A program made the position numbers and the translations under genes. 42,752 nt of DNA, from NCBI GenBank assembly GCA_964574335.1, contig CAZNNH010000037.1, forward strand, positions 1 through 42,752. Reading direction: 5' to 3'. Positions within the stretch are counted from its first letter, which is position 1; each line of letters opens with the position of its first letter. Under the pieces are notes generated by a model. That model worked only from the letters and a program-made list of their open reading frames with translations. It ran no database searches and was not told where the DNA came from. Source of the DNA: CAZNNH01 sp964574335. Lineage in GTDB: Bacteria; Acidobacteriota; Vicinamibacteria; Fen-336. Below are positions 24,276 through 32,754 of the stretch, piece by piece.

Positions 24276-25659
24276 CCAGGCTATCGACCTCACCGTCGAG
24301 TTGCCGCTCGTAGACGGCCTTGAGCACGGCGCCGATGCGTGGCCCCGGCTGGAGGCCCATCGCCAGCAGGTCCCGGCCGCGCAGCAGCGGCAAAGGCGGC
24401 CGGTGGGCGTCGAGGGCGGCGACGCGCTGCCGGAACCATTCCTGGGCCACAGGCGGGAAGTCGCCGGTGCGGCCCACACAGTCGGCGCGCGCCACCCGAT
24501 ACAGCAGCTCCGGGTCGCTGCGCGCCGCCAGCCGACGGATCGCTCCGTCCGAGACCCGTTCCCGGTCGTTGTAGAGCTGGCCCGGCTTGAGGTGGTGGGC
24601 CACCATGCCCAGCACCTGGGCCCGCACCGGGTAGCCGCCCAGGGTGTGGACCCGGAGCCGGTCGAGCAGGGCGACGGTGGGCTCGATCCCGGCCTCCTCG
24701 TGGCCGCGGGAGCGGATCCGACCGTCCTCCTCACGTGTGGTCGCCGGCTTGCCCAGGTCGTGGCACAGGGCGCCCAGCATCAGCGCCAGGGCCTGCGGCC
24801 GCGCGAGGTCGTCACGGGTGGCGGCCGCGGCGTCGACCACCATCAAGGTGTGGGTCCACACGTCTCCCTCGGGATGCCACCCCGGGTCCTGGGGGGTGTC
24901 GGCGAGGGGGACGAGCTCGGGGGCGATCTGGGACAGCAGTCCCCAGTCGCGGAGCAGCCGCAGTCCCCGCGACGGGTAGGACGCCTGCAGCAGCAGCTTC
25001 TCGAGCTCGCCGAGGACCCGCTCCGCCGGAAGCTCCCGGATGGGCATCGACGCGCACAGCCGCGCCGTCTCGGGCTCGACCTCGAGCTCAAAGCGGGCCG
25101 CGAGCTGCACCGCCCGCAGCGCCCGCAGCGGGTCCTCACCGAAGGTGGCGGCGTCCACCACCCGCAGCCGTCGTGCCTCGAGGTCGTCTCGTCCGCCATG
25201 AGGGTCGAGCAGCTCGAAGTCGATCGGGTCGACCAGCATCGCGTTGATCGTGAAGTCGCGCCGCCGGGCCGCCTCCGCCGGCGGCAGCCAGGGGTCGCCG
25301 CGCACCTGGATGCCCCGGTGGCCCGGTCCCGCCTTGGAGTCCCGCCGCGGCAGCGAGACGTCCACGTCGCCGGAGACGCCGGCCAGCCCGCCGACCTTGA
25401 AGACCGTGAAGGCCTCGCCGACCGCGTTGACCGTGCCCACCGCCTCGAGGCAGGCCTTGAGCCGGGCCGCCTCGAGACCGAAGGCCTCGAGGTCGTAGTC
25501 AGAAAGCGGGATCCCGAGCAGCGCATCACGCACCGCGCCGCCCACCAGGAATGGCCGCCCGCCGGCGGATCGCACCGTCTCGACCAGGCGGACCACGCCC
25601 TCGGGCAGCTCCAGCGGGAGCCGTCTCGGAGGTCGCTCTGCAGGCGGGGTCCGGGGCAT
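24226..25659 (-). CDS. CCA tRNA nucleotidyltransferase-like protein with HD domain
   Basis: 477 residues. The head domain has FLVGGAVRDALLGIPLSDYD with the catalytic Asp pair at 54 and 56. RRRDFTINAMLVDPID and GEDPLRALRAVQLAARFELE follow. The second half holds an HD phosphohydrolase domain (DVWTHTLMVVD, CHDLGKPATT, MVAHHLKP), the arrangement of E. coli Cca with its 2',3'-cyclic phosphodiesterase/phosphatase activity. Role: building or repairing the 3' CCA end of tRNA. It differs in subtype from the PcnB-like protein at 1250-2614. Both tRNAs in the window encode CCA, so here the enzyme would mainly repair. Confidence 0.88.
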   Translation of the reverse strand: MPRTPPAERPPRRLPLELPEGVVRLVETVRSAGGRPFLVGGAVRDALLGIPLSDYDLEAFGLEAARLKACLEAVGTVNAVGEAFTVFKVGGLAGVSGDVDVSLPRRDSKAGPGHRGIQVRGDPWLPPAEAARRRDFTINAMLVDPIDFELLDPHGGRDDLEARRLRVVDAATFGEDPLRALRAVQLAARFELEVEPETARLCASMPIRELPAERVLGELEKLLLQASYPSRGLRLLRDWGLLSQIAPELVPLADTPQDPGWHPEGDVWTHTLMVVDAAAATRDDLARPQALALMLGALCHDLGKPATTREEDGRIRSRGHEEAGIEPTVALLDRLRVHTLGGYPVRAQVLGMVAHHLKPGQLYNDRERVSDGAIRRLAARSDPELLYRVARADCVGRTGDFPPVAQEWFRQRVAALDAHRPPLPLLRGRDLLAMGLQPGPRIGAVLKAVYERQLDGEVDSLDEARDLARRVLEETGG

Positions 25660-25750
25660 CGGCTCCGATTCTACGTGGAGAGGCTACAATGTGTTCGGGG
25701 GCAGGCTGACTCGGGCGCTCGGGACGCCACGTCAGGGTCTGGAGAGCAAC

Positions 25751-26179
25751 ATGATCAGGAACGTGCTCGCCGCTCTCAGCGTGATCTGCTTGGCGGCACC
25801 GGGCTTCTCGGCCGAGAAGAAGGAAGAGGGGAAGAAGCCCACGCTGGAGCTGCGCTCCTCGCCCCGCTTCGGCTTCTCGCCGATCAACGTCCTCTTCACC
25901 GCCGAGCTCAAGGGCGGGGACGACCTCGAGGAGTTCTACTGCCCCGAGGTCGAGTGGGACTGGGACGATGGCGGCAAGAGCGTGCGGGAAGGGGACTGCG
26001 AGCCCTTCGAGCCGGGCGTCACCAAGATCCAGCGTCGCTTCACGGAGTACCACGAGTACCGACGGGCCGGCATCTACTCCGTCATGGTGACCCTGCGCCA
26101 CGTGGGCAAGCAGCTCAAGCAGACACGCGTCCGGGTCACCGTCCGGGCCGGTGCTGGCGACCACAGCGACGACTACTGA
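25751..26179 (+). CDS. Secreted PKD-like hypothetical protein (142 aa)
   Basis: 142 residues. A signal peptide (NVLAALSVICLAAPGFSA) is followed by a charged spacer and one beta-sandwich domain. VEWDWDDGGKS and FTEYHEYRRAGIYSVMVTLR resemble the W-D-x-G-D and H-x-Y-x-x-x-G-x-Y-x-V motifs of PKD domains, which bind proteins or carbohydrates outside the cell. A Cys pair (YCPE, DCEP) could form a disulfide. The ATG at 25751 follows GGAGAG at about 9 nt. It lies 30 bp before ychF; the pairing may be incidental. Confidence 0.75.
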   Translation: MIRNVLAALSVICLAAPGFSAEKKEEGKKPTLELRSSPRFGFSPINVLFTAELKGGDDLEEFYCPEVEWDWDDGGKSVREGDCEPFEPGVTKIQRRFTEYHEYRRAGIYSVMVTLRHVGKQLKQTRVRVTVRAGAGDHSDDY

Positions 26180-26209
26180 GGCGATGCGGGACCGGCTCCG
26201 CGTCTCGGC

Positions 26210-27298
26210 ATGAGCCTCTCGGTCGGCATCGTCGGCCTCCCCAACGTGGGGAAGTCCACCCTGCTGAACGCCCTCACCCGGGCCGCCGCGGAGGCCTCCA
26301 ACTACCCGTTCTGCACCATCGACCAGAACGTGGGGGTGACGCCGGTCCCGGACCCCGACCTTCACCGCCTGGCCTCCCTGCTCACACCGCAGTCGGTCCA
26401 GCCGGCGACGGTGCGCTTCGTCGACATCGCCGGCCTGGTGGCGGGCGCCAGCCGGGGCGAAGGGCTCGGCAACCGCTTCCTCGGCCACATCCGCGAGGTC
26501 GACGCGATCCTGCACGTGGTGCGGTGTTTCGAGAGCCAGGACGTGGTCCACGCCACCGGCGCACCGGACCCGGTGGGCGACGTCGAGGTCGTCGAGACCG
26601 AGCTGCTGCTGGCCGACCTGGACGCCGCCGAGCGCGCCCTCGACAAGTGGCAGAAGGCGAAGAAGGTCGGCAAGGACGTGGGCAAGCTGGAGGAGGCGGC
26701 GTTCGCGCGGGCGGTTGCGGCGCTTCAGGAGGGCCAGCCGGTCCGCTCGCTGGTTCTCCAGGAGGAGGAGCGGCAGGTTCTGAGCGAGGCGCGCTTTCTC
26801 ACCGCCAAGCCCTGCCTCTTTCTGGCCAACACCGACGAGAAGGATGCCGCCGGCGCCGGAGAGCGGGTGCGCGCCCTCCGCGAGGCCAGGGGCGCCGAGC
26901 GGGTGCTTCCGGTGTCGGTGGCGATCGAGGAGGAGATCTCCCAGCTCGAGCCGGGCGAGCAGCGGGTCTTCCTGGAGGAGCTGGGCCTGGAGCACACGGC
27001 GCTCGACCTGGTGGTGACGGCCTGCTACCGGTTGCTGGACCTGATCACCTACTACACGATCGCCCACGGCAAGCTCAGCGCCTGGCCGCTGCGCCGCGGC
27101 GGCACCGCCGCCGGGGCGGCGGGCCAGATCCACAGCGACATGATGCGGGGCTTCATCCGCGCCGAGGTGATGGCCCTCGACGACCTGCTGCGGATGGGCA
27201 GCCGCCAGGCGCTCCACGACCAGGGACTGATCCGCACCGTGGGCCGCGATTACGTGGTCCACGACAAGGACGTGCTGCACATCCACTTCAAGGCCTGA
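26210..27298 (+). CDS. ychF: Redox-regulated ATPase YchF (OLA1 family)
   Basis: 362 residues, the standard length. The P-loop is GLPNVGKST (9-17). EASNYPFCTIDQNVGV is the switch I region, VDIAGLVAGASRGEGLGNRFL the switch II region, and FLANTDEKD takes the place of the NKxD/NVxE motif, which in YchF favours ATP over GTP. The C-terminal TGS domain contains HSDMMRGFIRAEVM. It is a ribosome-associated cytoplasmic P-loop ATPase linked to stress responses. The start ATG gives the normal N-terminus MSLSVGIVGLPNVGKS. Confidence 0.95.
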   Translation: MSLSVGIVGLPNVGKSTLLNALTRAAAEASNYPFCTIDQNVGVTPVPDPDLHRLASLLTPQSVQPATVRFVDIAGLVAGASRGEGLGNRFLGHIREVDAILHVVRCFESQDVVHATGAPDPVGDVEVVETELLLADLDAAERALDKWQKAKKVGKDVGKLEEAAFARAVAALQEGQPVRSLVLQEEERQVLSEARFLTAKPCLFLANTDEKDAAGAGERVRALREARGAERVLPVSVAIEEEISQLEPGEQRVFLEELGLEHTALDLVVTACYRLLDLITYYTIAHGKLSAWPLRRGGTAAGAAGQIHSDMMRGFIRAEVMALDDLLRMGSRQALHDQGLIRTVGRDYVVHDKDVLHIHFKA

Positions 27299-27380
27299 GC
27301 CGTCGTCGGCTGCAGGGCCGCGCCCCGGGGCGAATGTTGACCTGGCTCCTGGCACAGCGTAGCCTTGCCCGCGAATCGTC

Positions 27381-30038
27381 ATGATCAATCAGGACTTCGG
27401 GCGCTACCGGCTCGCGGAACGCCTGGGAACCGGCGGGATGGGAGACGTCTACCGCGCCGTCGACCTGCGCCTGGGACGGGAGGTGGCGATCAAGTTCCTG
27501 GCCGGGCGCCTGGCGGTCGATCCCCAGCGCCTGGCCCGTTTCGAGCAGGAGGCCCGCACCGCCTCGGCGCTCAACCACCCGAACATCGTCACGGTCCACG
27601 AGATCGGCCACCTCGACGGACGCCACTTCATCGTCATGGAGCTGGTGGCCGGCGTCACCCTGCGCCAGATGCTGCGGCAGGGACGGCTCCCCATCCGCAC
27701 CTGTCTCAGGCTGGGCGCCCAGCTCGCCGACGGCCTGGCCAAGGCGCACGCCGCCGGGATCGTCCATCGCGACGTGAAGCCCGAGAACCTGATGGTCACG
27801 CAGGACCAGCGGCTCAAGATCCTGGACTTCGGTCTGGCCAAGCCGACCGCAGCGGTGCGCAGCGATCCCGACGCGGACACCGCCTCGATCGACGTCACGC
27901 CGCTCTCCGACAGCAGCGCCTCGCCACCCGGCTCTCCCGAGACCGAGCCCGGCGTGATCCTGGGCACGGTGGGCTACATGTCGCCCGAGCAGGCCCGCGG
28001 CCAGCGGGTGGACTTCCGCTCCGACCAGTTCAGTTGTGGGGCCATCCTCTACGAGATGGCGTGCGGCGTGCGCGCCTTCCAGGCCGAGAGCTCGCCCCAG
28101 ACCCTGGCCCGGATCATCGAGAGCGAGCCCCGGCCGCTCGTCGAGATCAACTCGGGGGTGCCGCGTCCCTACGTTCGGGTGGTGGAGCGCTGCCTGGCGA
28201 AGAGCCCGACCCAGCGCTTCGCGTCGACGCGCGACCTGGCCCAGGAGCTGAGGCGGCAGGAGGACAGCCTCGACGACCCGGCCCACGACGTGGTGACCGA
28301 GCCCCTCTCCCCGCTCCCGCCTCGCCGACGACCCACCGCGCTGGCGTTGGCCGCCCTCGTGGCCCTGCTGCTCGTGCTCGGCGGGCTGCTGGCGGGTCGC
28401 GCGCCGCGGCCGCCGGCCGCCCCGACTCAGAAGCAGCTCGCGGTCCTCCCGTTCGTGGCGCCGGCCCAGGACACCGAAAGCCAGGCCCTCTCGGACGGCG
28501 TGGTCGAGACGCTGACCAGCAAGTTGACCCAGCTCCAGAGGTTCCACGGGGACCTGTGGGTGGTGCCCGCCTCCGAGGTGCGCCAGGCCGAGGTCACCAG
28601 TGCCAGCGCCGCCCGGCGGACGTTCGGGGTGTCGCTGGTGCTGACCGGCAGCATCCAGCGGGTCGGCGAGAGGCTGCGCGTCACCGCCAACCTGGTGGAC
28701 GCCGGCACCCTCCGACAGTTGCGCGCCTCTTCCCTCGACCAGGGCGACTCGGACCTGCTGGGCCTCCAGGACGGGCTGGTGACCGAGGTCGCCGAGATGC
28801 TGGACCTGGAGATCGGTGAGGACGCTCGACAGAGCCTCTCGGCAGGCAGCACCGCGATCGCCGCGGCCTACGAGCTCTACGTCCGGGGGCGCGGCTTCCT
28901 GCAGCGCTACGAGCAGCCGGAGAGCCTGGACCGGGCGATCTCGAGCTTCCAGGCCGCACTGCAGCGCGACCCCGGCTATGCCCTGGCCTACGCCGGCCTG
29001 GGCGAGGCCTACTGGAGGAAGTTCGAGCTGGAGCACGATCCCGCCGCCGCCGAGCTGGCCCAGAAGAGCTGCCAGCGTGCGGTCGAGCTCAACGACATGC
29101 TGGCCCCCGTGCACGTCACGTTGGGCGTGATCCATCGCGAGATGGGACGGCACCAGGAGGCGCTCTCGGCCCTCCAGCGGGCGCTGGCGCTCGATCCCGC
29201 GAGCGCCGAAGCCTATCAGGAGCTGGGCCGGCTGTACGTGGCGGAAGGCGAAGCGGACCAGGCCGAGGCCACCTACCGGAAGGCGATCGAGCTCCGCCCG
29301 TCCTACTGGAGCGGCCACAATCACCTCGGCAGCTTCTACTGGCGTCAGGGGAGGTACCAGGAGGCCGAGCGGGAGTTCCGCAAGGTGATCGAGCTGACGC
29401 CGGACAACACCCTCGGATACAGCAACCTCGGGGTGATGTACTTTCTGCTGGGCCGCTACGACGAGGCGGTGGCGCTGCTGCGTCGGTCGGTCGAGATCAA
29501 GCCCAACGCTCCCGCCTACTCGAACCTCGCGACGGTCCTCTTCTACAGGGGCGACTACACGGCCGCGGCGCGAGGGTTCGAGAAGGTCGTCGAGCTCGAA
29601 GACCAGGGCTACGAGTGGTGGGCCAATCTGGGGAGGGCCTACCACTACGCCCCCGGCGAGCGGGCCAAGGCCCCGGCCGCTTTCCGGCGGGCGATCGAGC
29701 TGGCGGAGAGGACGAGGGCCCTGACCCCGAAGGACCCTCGGGTGCTCATCGCCCTGGCCGACTGTCACGCCATGCTGGGCGAGACCGCCCCGGCTCGGGA
29801 GCAGGCCGCCGAGGCCCTGCGCCAGGCCCCGCACGACGTCGACATCGCCTACCAGGTAGGCGTGCTGTACGTCCAGATCGGAGAAGGGTCTCGCGGCATC
29901 CCCTTGATCGTGACCGCCCTACGAGGCGGATACCCGCTCCCGCAAGCCACCTGGGAGATCGGCCGGCTGCGTGCCGACGAACCCCGCTTCGCCGGCGTGA
30001 TGCGGGAGGTCGAAACGCTCATGCAGGCCAAGGAATGA
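27381..30038 (+). CDS. Ser/Thr protein kinase with TolB-like domain and TPR array
   Basis: 885 residues. The kinase domain is at 1-290: G-loop GTGGMGDVY (16-24), Lys38, HRDVKPENL (129-137), DFG at 149-151 and SPEQARG. A transmembrane helix (LALAALVALLLVLGGLLA) lies near 320. A TolB N-terminal/FlgO-like domain (AVLPFVAPAQDTESQALSDG, LTGSIQRVGERLRVTANLVD) spans about 350-480. At least seven TPR units fill the rest (ALSALQRALALDPASAEAYQ, AIELRPSYWSGHNHLG, VIELTPDNTLGYSNLG). The kinase would face the cytoplasm, with the sensor and TPRs outside. This architecture is typical of Acidobacteria. Confidence 0.93.
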   Translation: MINQDFGRYRLAERLGTGGMGDVYRAVDLRLGREVAIKFLAGRLAVDPQRLARFEQEARTASALNHPNIVTVHEIGHLDGRHFIVMELVAGVTLRQMLRQGRLPIRTCLRLGAQLADGLAKAHAAGIVHRDVKPENLMVTQDQRLKILDFGLAKPTAAVRSDPDADTASIDVTPLSDSSASPPGSPETEPGVILGTVGYMSPEQARGQRVDFRSDQFSCGAILYEMACGVRAFQAESSPQTLARIIESEPRPLVEINSGVPRPYVRVVERCLAKSPTQRFASTRDLAQELRRQEDSLDDPAHDVVTEPLSPLPPRRRPTALALAALVALLLVLGGLLAGRAPRPPAAPTQKQLAVLPFVAPAQDTESQALSDGVVETLTSKLTQLQRFHGDLWVVPASEVRQAEVTSASAARRTFGVSLVLTGSIQRVGERLRVTANLVDAGTLRQLRASSLDQGDSDLLGLQDGLVTEVAEMLDLEIGEDARQSLSAGSTAIAAAYELYVRGRGFLQRYEQPESLDRAISSFQAALQRDPGYALAYAGLGEAYWRKFELEHDPAAAELAQKSCQRAVELNDMLAPVHVTLGVIHREMGRHQEALSALQRALALDPASAEAYQELGRLYVAEGEADQAEATYRKAIELRPSYWSGHNHLGSFYWRQGRYQEAEREFRKVIELTPDNTLGYSNLGVMYFLLGRYDEAVALLRRSVEIKPNAPAYSNLATVLFYRGDYTAAARGFEKVVELEDQGYEWWANLGRAYHYAPGERAKAPAAFRRAIELAERTRALTPKDPRVLIALADCHAMLGETAPAREQAAEALRQAPHDVDIAYQVGVLYVQIGEGSRGIPLIVTALRGGYPLPQATWEIGRLRADEPRFAGVMREVETLMQAKE

Positions 30039-30046
30039 AAGGAGGT
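30038..30046 (+). promoter_or_regulatory. Strong Shine-Dalgarno sequence (AAAGGAGGT)
   Basis: A full-length AAAGGAGGT directly after the kinase stop. It is 1 nt from a GTG (30048) and 4 nt from a TTG (30051). Spacing favours the TTG as start of the next gene. Confidence 0.75.
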
Positions 30047-30050
30047 CGTG

Positions 30051-30386
30051 TTGCGCAAACAGCCCCTCACCCCGTACACACTACCCAAGGGTGTCGGAGC
30101 CGAGGTCTTCATCGTTGCCGACGGCAACGGGGAGTTCTTGGTGCGGCCGGCCCTGGTTGCCGTCCAGCGGAACGAGAAGCTGCTGTTCTGGAACCTCAGC
30201 GGCCGCGACGTGGAGGTGGCCGCTCCCGGGGCCCGGAAGGTGAGCCTCGGCCCCAACAGCAGCCGTAGCGTGGTCGTCAGCAAGCCGTTGGGTGCCTACC
30301 CGTACGTGGTGAGCGTCGATCTCGGCAAGGGGCGGCTCACCCGAGCCCGTGGCGACTCTCCGCCCCGGGTGGTGGTCCGTCCCTGA
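30051..30386 (+). CDS. Small beta-rich hypothetical protein (~111 aa)
   Basis: About 111 residues, without signal peptide or membrane segment. It reads mostly as short beta strands: VGAEVFIVADGNGEFLVRP, EKLLFWNLSGRDVEVAAPG, VSVDLGKGRLTRARGDSPPR. The pattern recalls a cupredoxin-like sandwich ending in SPPRVVVRP, but no His or Cys ligands are present, so a copper site is unlikely. The TTG start is preferred on ribosome-site spacing; GTG at 30048 adds one residue. It lies 12 bp after the kinase gene and is likely cotranscribed with it. The function is unknown. Confidence 0.65.
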   Translation: MRKQPLTPYTLPKGVGAEVFIVADGNGEFLVRPALVAVQRNEKLLFWNLSGRDVEVAAPGARKVSLGPNSSRSVVVSKPLGAYPYVVSVDLGKGRLTRARGDSPPRVVVRP

Positions 30387-30422
30387 CCGGCCGGGCTGGA
30401 TGACGTCTACCGCCTCCTGACC

Positions 30423-30605
30423 GTGACCCGCATCTCGGCGCGGGGACCGTCGGGCCACGTCTCCATGGGCCGGGCCCTCGGGCGCCCATCGCCAGGGACG
30501 CCCTGGCCGATGGCCTTCACACTCGCCGACTGGAGGGGTGCCCGCTCGCGGGCGGAGCGACACCTTCCGGAGACGAGGGCGGCCTGGGAGCGGACTCGGT
30601 CATGA
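30423..30605 (+). CDS. Doubtful small gene (60 aa) coupled to the methyltransferase gene
   Basis: A 60-residue frame from GTG at 30423. Most third codon positions are G or C. Its TGA overlaps the ATG of the next gene by 4 bp (ATGA), as in several true gene pairs here. The product (MTRISARGPSGHVSMG...) is Arg-rich, without recognisable domains. No ribosome site stands out. It may be chance reading in the 215-bp space between genes. Confidence 0.2.
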   Translation: MTRISARGPSGHVSMGRALGRPSPGTPWPMAFTLADWRGARSRAERHLPETRAAWERTRS

Positions 30606-32674
30606 GCGGTGGTTGGTCGGTGATCCTGGGCCGTCTCTTCCGGCGCGGCGGGAAAGCCCCCGGTCCTCCCAGGACGGAGCCTCACCCCGGCCCCGCCCTG
30701 ACCGAGGAGGATCTGCTGGCTCGGGCCGAGGCGTTCTGTCACGCCGCCGAGGCCTACTGGAAGGACGCCCAGGCCGAGCCGTCAGCCCGGCGCCACGTCC
30801 TCAACAAGCCGTTCGGCGGGATCACGGCCACCCCGGGGGTCCTGTACCGCCTCGGCCTGCTGCTTTCGGAGCTGCGCCTGGGCCTCGGCCACACCGTCCT
30901 CGACTTCGGGGCGGGCAGCGGCTGGCTCTCTTCCTGCCTGAACCGCCTCGGCGCCCGCACGATCGCCGTGGACGTGAGCGCAACCGCCCTCGAGCTGGCC
31001 CGCGAGCTCTTCTCCCTCGACGCGCGGCACCGGCCGGAGCTCGAGCCGCAGTTCCTCCTCTACGACGGGCACCGGCTACCTCTCCCCGACGCCTCGGTCC
31101 ACCGCATCGCATGCTTCGACGCGTTCCACCACGTGCCGAACCAGGACGAGGTCCTCGCCGAGTTCCACCGGGTGCTTCGCCCCGGGGGGCGGGCGGTGCT
31201 CGCCGAGCCAGGGGAGGGCCACTCCCACGCCGAAGGCTCGACGTTCGAGACCGAGCGTTGCGGCGTTCTCGAGCACGAGCTGGACGTTCTCGACCTCGAT
31301 CGACGGGCACGCAAGGCGGGGTTCACCACGGTCTCCCTGAAACCCTACCCGGCCCCGGAGGTGCTCTCGGTCTCGCCCGCAGAGTACGCCGCGCTCATGA
31401 GGGGCGACACCCGGCACCTTCCCCTGGACCCGCTGGTCCGCAGCTTGCGCGACTTTTTCCTGGTGACCTTGATCAAGGGCGAGGAGCCTCGGGACAGCCG
31501 CAACCCGGGCCGCCTGAGGGCGCACCTGCGGGTGCCGGAGGGAACGGTGCTCCGCGGCCGGGGTGGGTCTCACCTCTCCCTGCTCGTCGCGGTCCGCAAC
31601 GAAGGCGACACGGTGTGGCTCCACGAGGCGGACCCGGTCGGCGGCTACGTGCTGCTCGCCGCCCACCTACTGGATGCGGCCGGCCGCGGGGTCCGCCAGG
31701 GCTTCTTCCGGCAGGTCCTTCCCCGCTCGGTGCCCCCCGGCGAAGTGGTCGAGGTCGATGCCGATCTCATCCTCCCCGCGGGGGCGGGTCGCTACCTCCT
31801 TCGCTTCGACCTCCTCGACGAGCACGTGACTTGGTTCTCCCAGGCCGGGTCGCCGACCATCGACGTCCCCCTCGAGGTCGAGACGGCGGTGGGCGAGGGC
31901 GGCTATCGGGCTCGCATCGAGGCGGGTGGCGCCCCCCTCCGAGGAGCCGGGGGCACCCGGGTGCCTCTGAGGCTCACGATCTCGAACCTGGGGACCGAGC
32001 CGTGGCCCCACGCCCCTGCCCCCCGTCCCCACACGGTGAGCCTGGCCGGCCATCTGCTGGAGGCCGATGGCAGCCTCCATGCGCGCGACGTGATCCGCCG
32101 GGCACTGCCCCAAACCGTGTTTCCCGGCGGGTCGGTGGTCCTCGAGGACGCCGTGCGCGCTCCCCGGGCTCCCGGGACCTACCGCCTCAAGCTCGACCTC
32201 GTGCTGGAGCACGTCTGCTGGTTCGAGCAGCGGGGCTCTTCTCCCTTCGAGCTGCCCCTCGAGGTGACCGACGACGTACCGGACAGCTCGGACCCCGGCG
32301 TGCTTCACGCCGGCCTCGAGCGCCTCGCCCCCGAGGGGCCGGTGCGTGCGGTCGCGGGCTCCACTCTCGCCCTCCGCATCCGCGCTCGCAACCTCGGTAA
32401 CACCCGCTGGCTCCACGCACCGCGTCCCGGGGGCGGCCAGGTGAGCCTCGGCGTGCACCTTCTCGACCAACGCCGGGCCATGGTGGCCCTCGACTACGCG
32501 AGGGCAGCGCTTCCCCGCGACGTGGCGCCAGGCGAGACCCTGGAGTGGGACGTGGTGGTGAGCGTCCCGGCCGCGTCCGGCTTCCTCGAGCTGGACCTGG
32601 TGGCCGAGGAGATCGCCTGGTTCGGATCGCTGGGCTCACCCACGATCACCCTGCCGATCGAGGTGGTTCCCTGA
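30602..32674 (+). CDS. Class I SAM methyltransferase with three C-terminal beta-domain repeats
   Basis: 690 residues. The methyltransferase domain (about 60-290) has the SAM motif VLDFGAGSGWLS (99-110), then IAVDVSATALELAREL, PDASVHRIACFDAFHHVPNQ and HRVLRPGGRAVLAEP. Three tandem repeats of about 125 residues fill 300-690. Each has N-x-G-x-T/E-x-W, HLL, LP-x-x-V-x-PG, G-x-Y/F-x-L-x-x-DL, W-F and GSP/GSS: for example VRNEGDTVWLHE and LPRSVPPGE, SNLGTEPW and LPQTVFPGG, RNLGNTRWLHA and LPRDVAPGE. These look like immunoglobulin-type sandwiches, recalling those found with surface-polysaccharide enzymes. The substrate is unknown; surface glycan methylation is possible. Confidence 0.85.
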   Translation: MSGGWSVILGRLFRRGGKAPGPPRTEPHPGPALTEEDLLARAEAFCHAAEAYWKDAQAEPSARRHVLNKPFGGITATPGVLYRLGLLLSELRLGLGHTVLDFGAGSGWLSSCLNRLGARTIAVDVSATALELARELFSLDARHRPELEPQFLLYDGHRLPLPDASVHRIACFDAFHHVPNQDEVLAEFHRVLRPGGRAVLAEPGEGHSHAEGSTFETERCGVLEHELDVLDLDRRARKAGFTTVSLKPYPAPEVLSVSPAEYAALMRGDTRHLPLDPLVRSLRDFFLVTLIKGEEPRDSRNPGRLRAHLRVPEGTVLRGRGGSHLSLLVAVRNEGDTVWLHEADPVGGYVLLAAHLLDAAGRGVRQGFFRQVLPRSVPPGEVVEVDADLILPAGAGRYLLRFDLLDEHVTWFSQAGSPTIDVPLEVETAVGEGGYRARIEAGGAPLRGAGGTRVPLRLTISNLGTEPWPHAPAPRPHTVSLAGHLLEADGSLHARDVIRRALPQTVFPGGSVVLEDAVRAPRAPGTYRLKLDLVLEHVCWFEQRGSSPFELPLEVTDDVPDSSDPGVLHAGLERLAPEGPVRAVAGSTLALRIRARNLGNTRWLHAPRPGGGQVSLGVHLLDQRRAMVALDYARAALPRDVAPGETLEWDVVVSVPAASGFLELDLVAEEIAWFGSLGSPTITLPIEVVP

Positions 32675-32742
32675 GATGACGATTCCATCCGGGGCCGCCG
32701 CTGGCCGGTGCTCCGCGGGCCTGAGACAATGGGGCGGGGGGT

Positions 32743-32749
32743 AAGGAGG
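32743..32749 (+). promoter_or_regulatory. Shine-Dalgarno site (AAGGAGG) of the VWFA-related gene
   Basis: AAGGAGG lies 5 nt before the ATG at 32755 and fixes that start over nearby alternatives. Confidence 0.8.
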
Positions 32750-32754
32750 CGACC

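Noticed and set aside
22011..24323. Plus-strand frame of 770 codons
   Set aside because: It is antisense to the GGDEF gene, with low-complexity product.
27288..29834. Minus-strand frame of 848 codons
   Set aside because: It is antisense to the kinase-TPR gene; the product is rich in Gly, Arg and Leu without domains.
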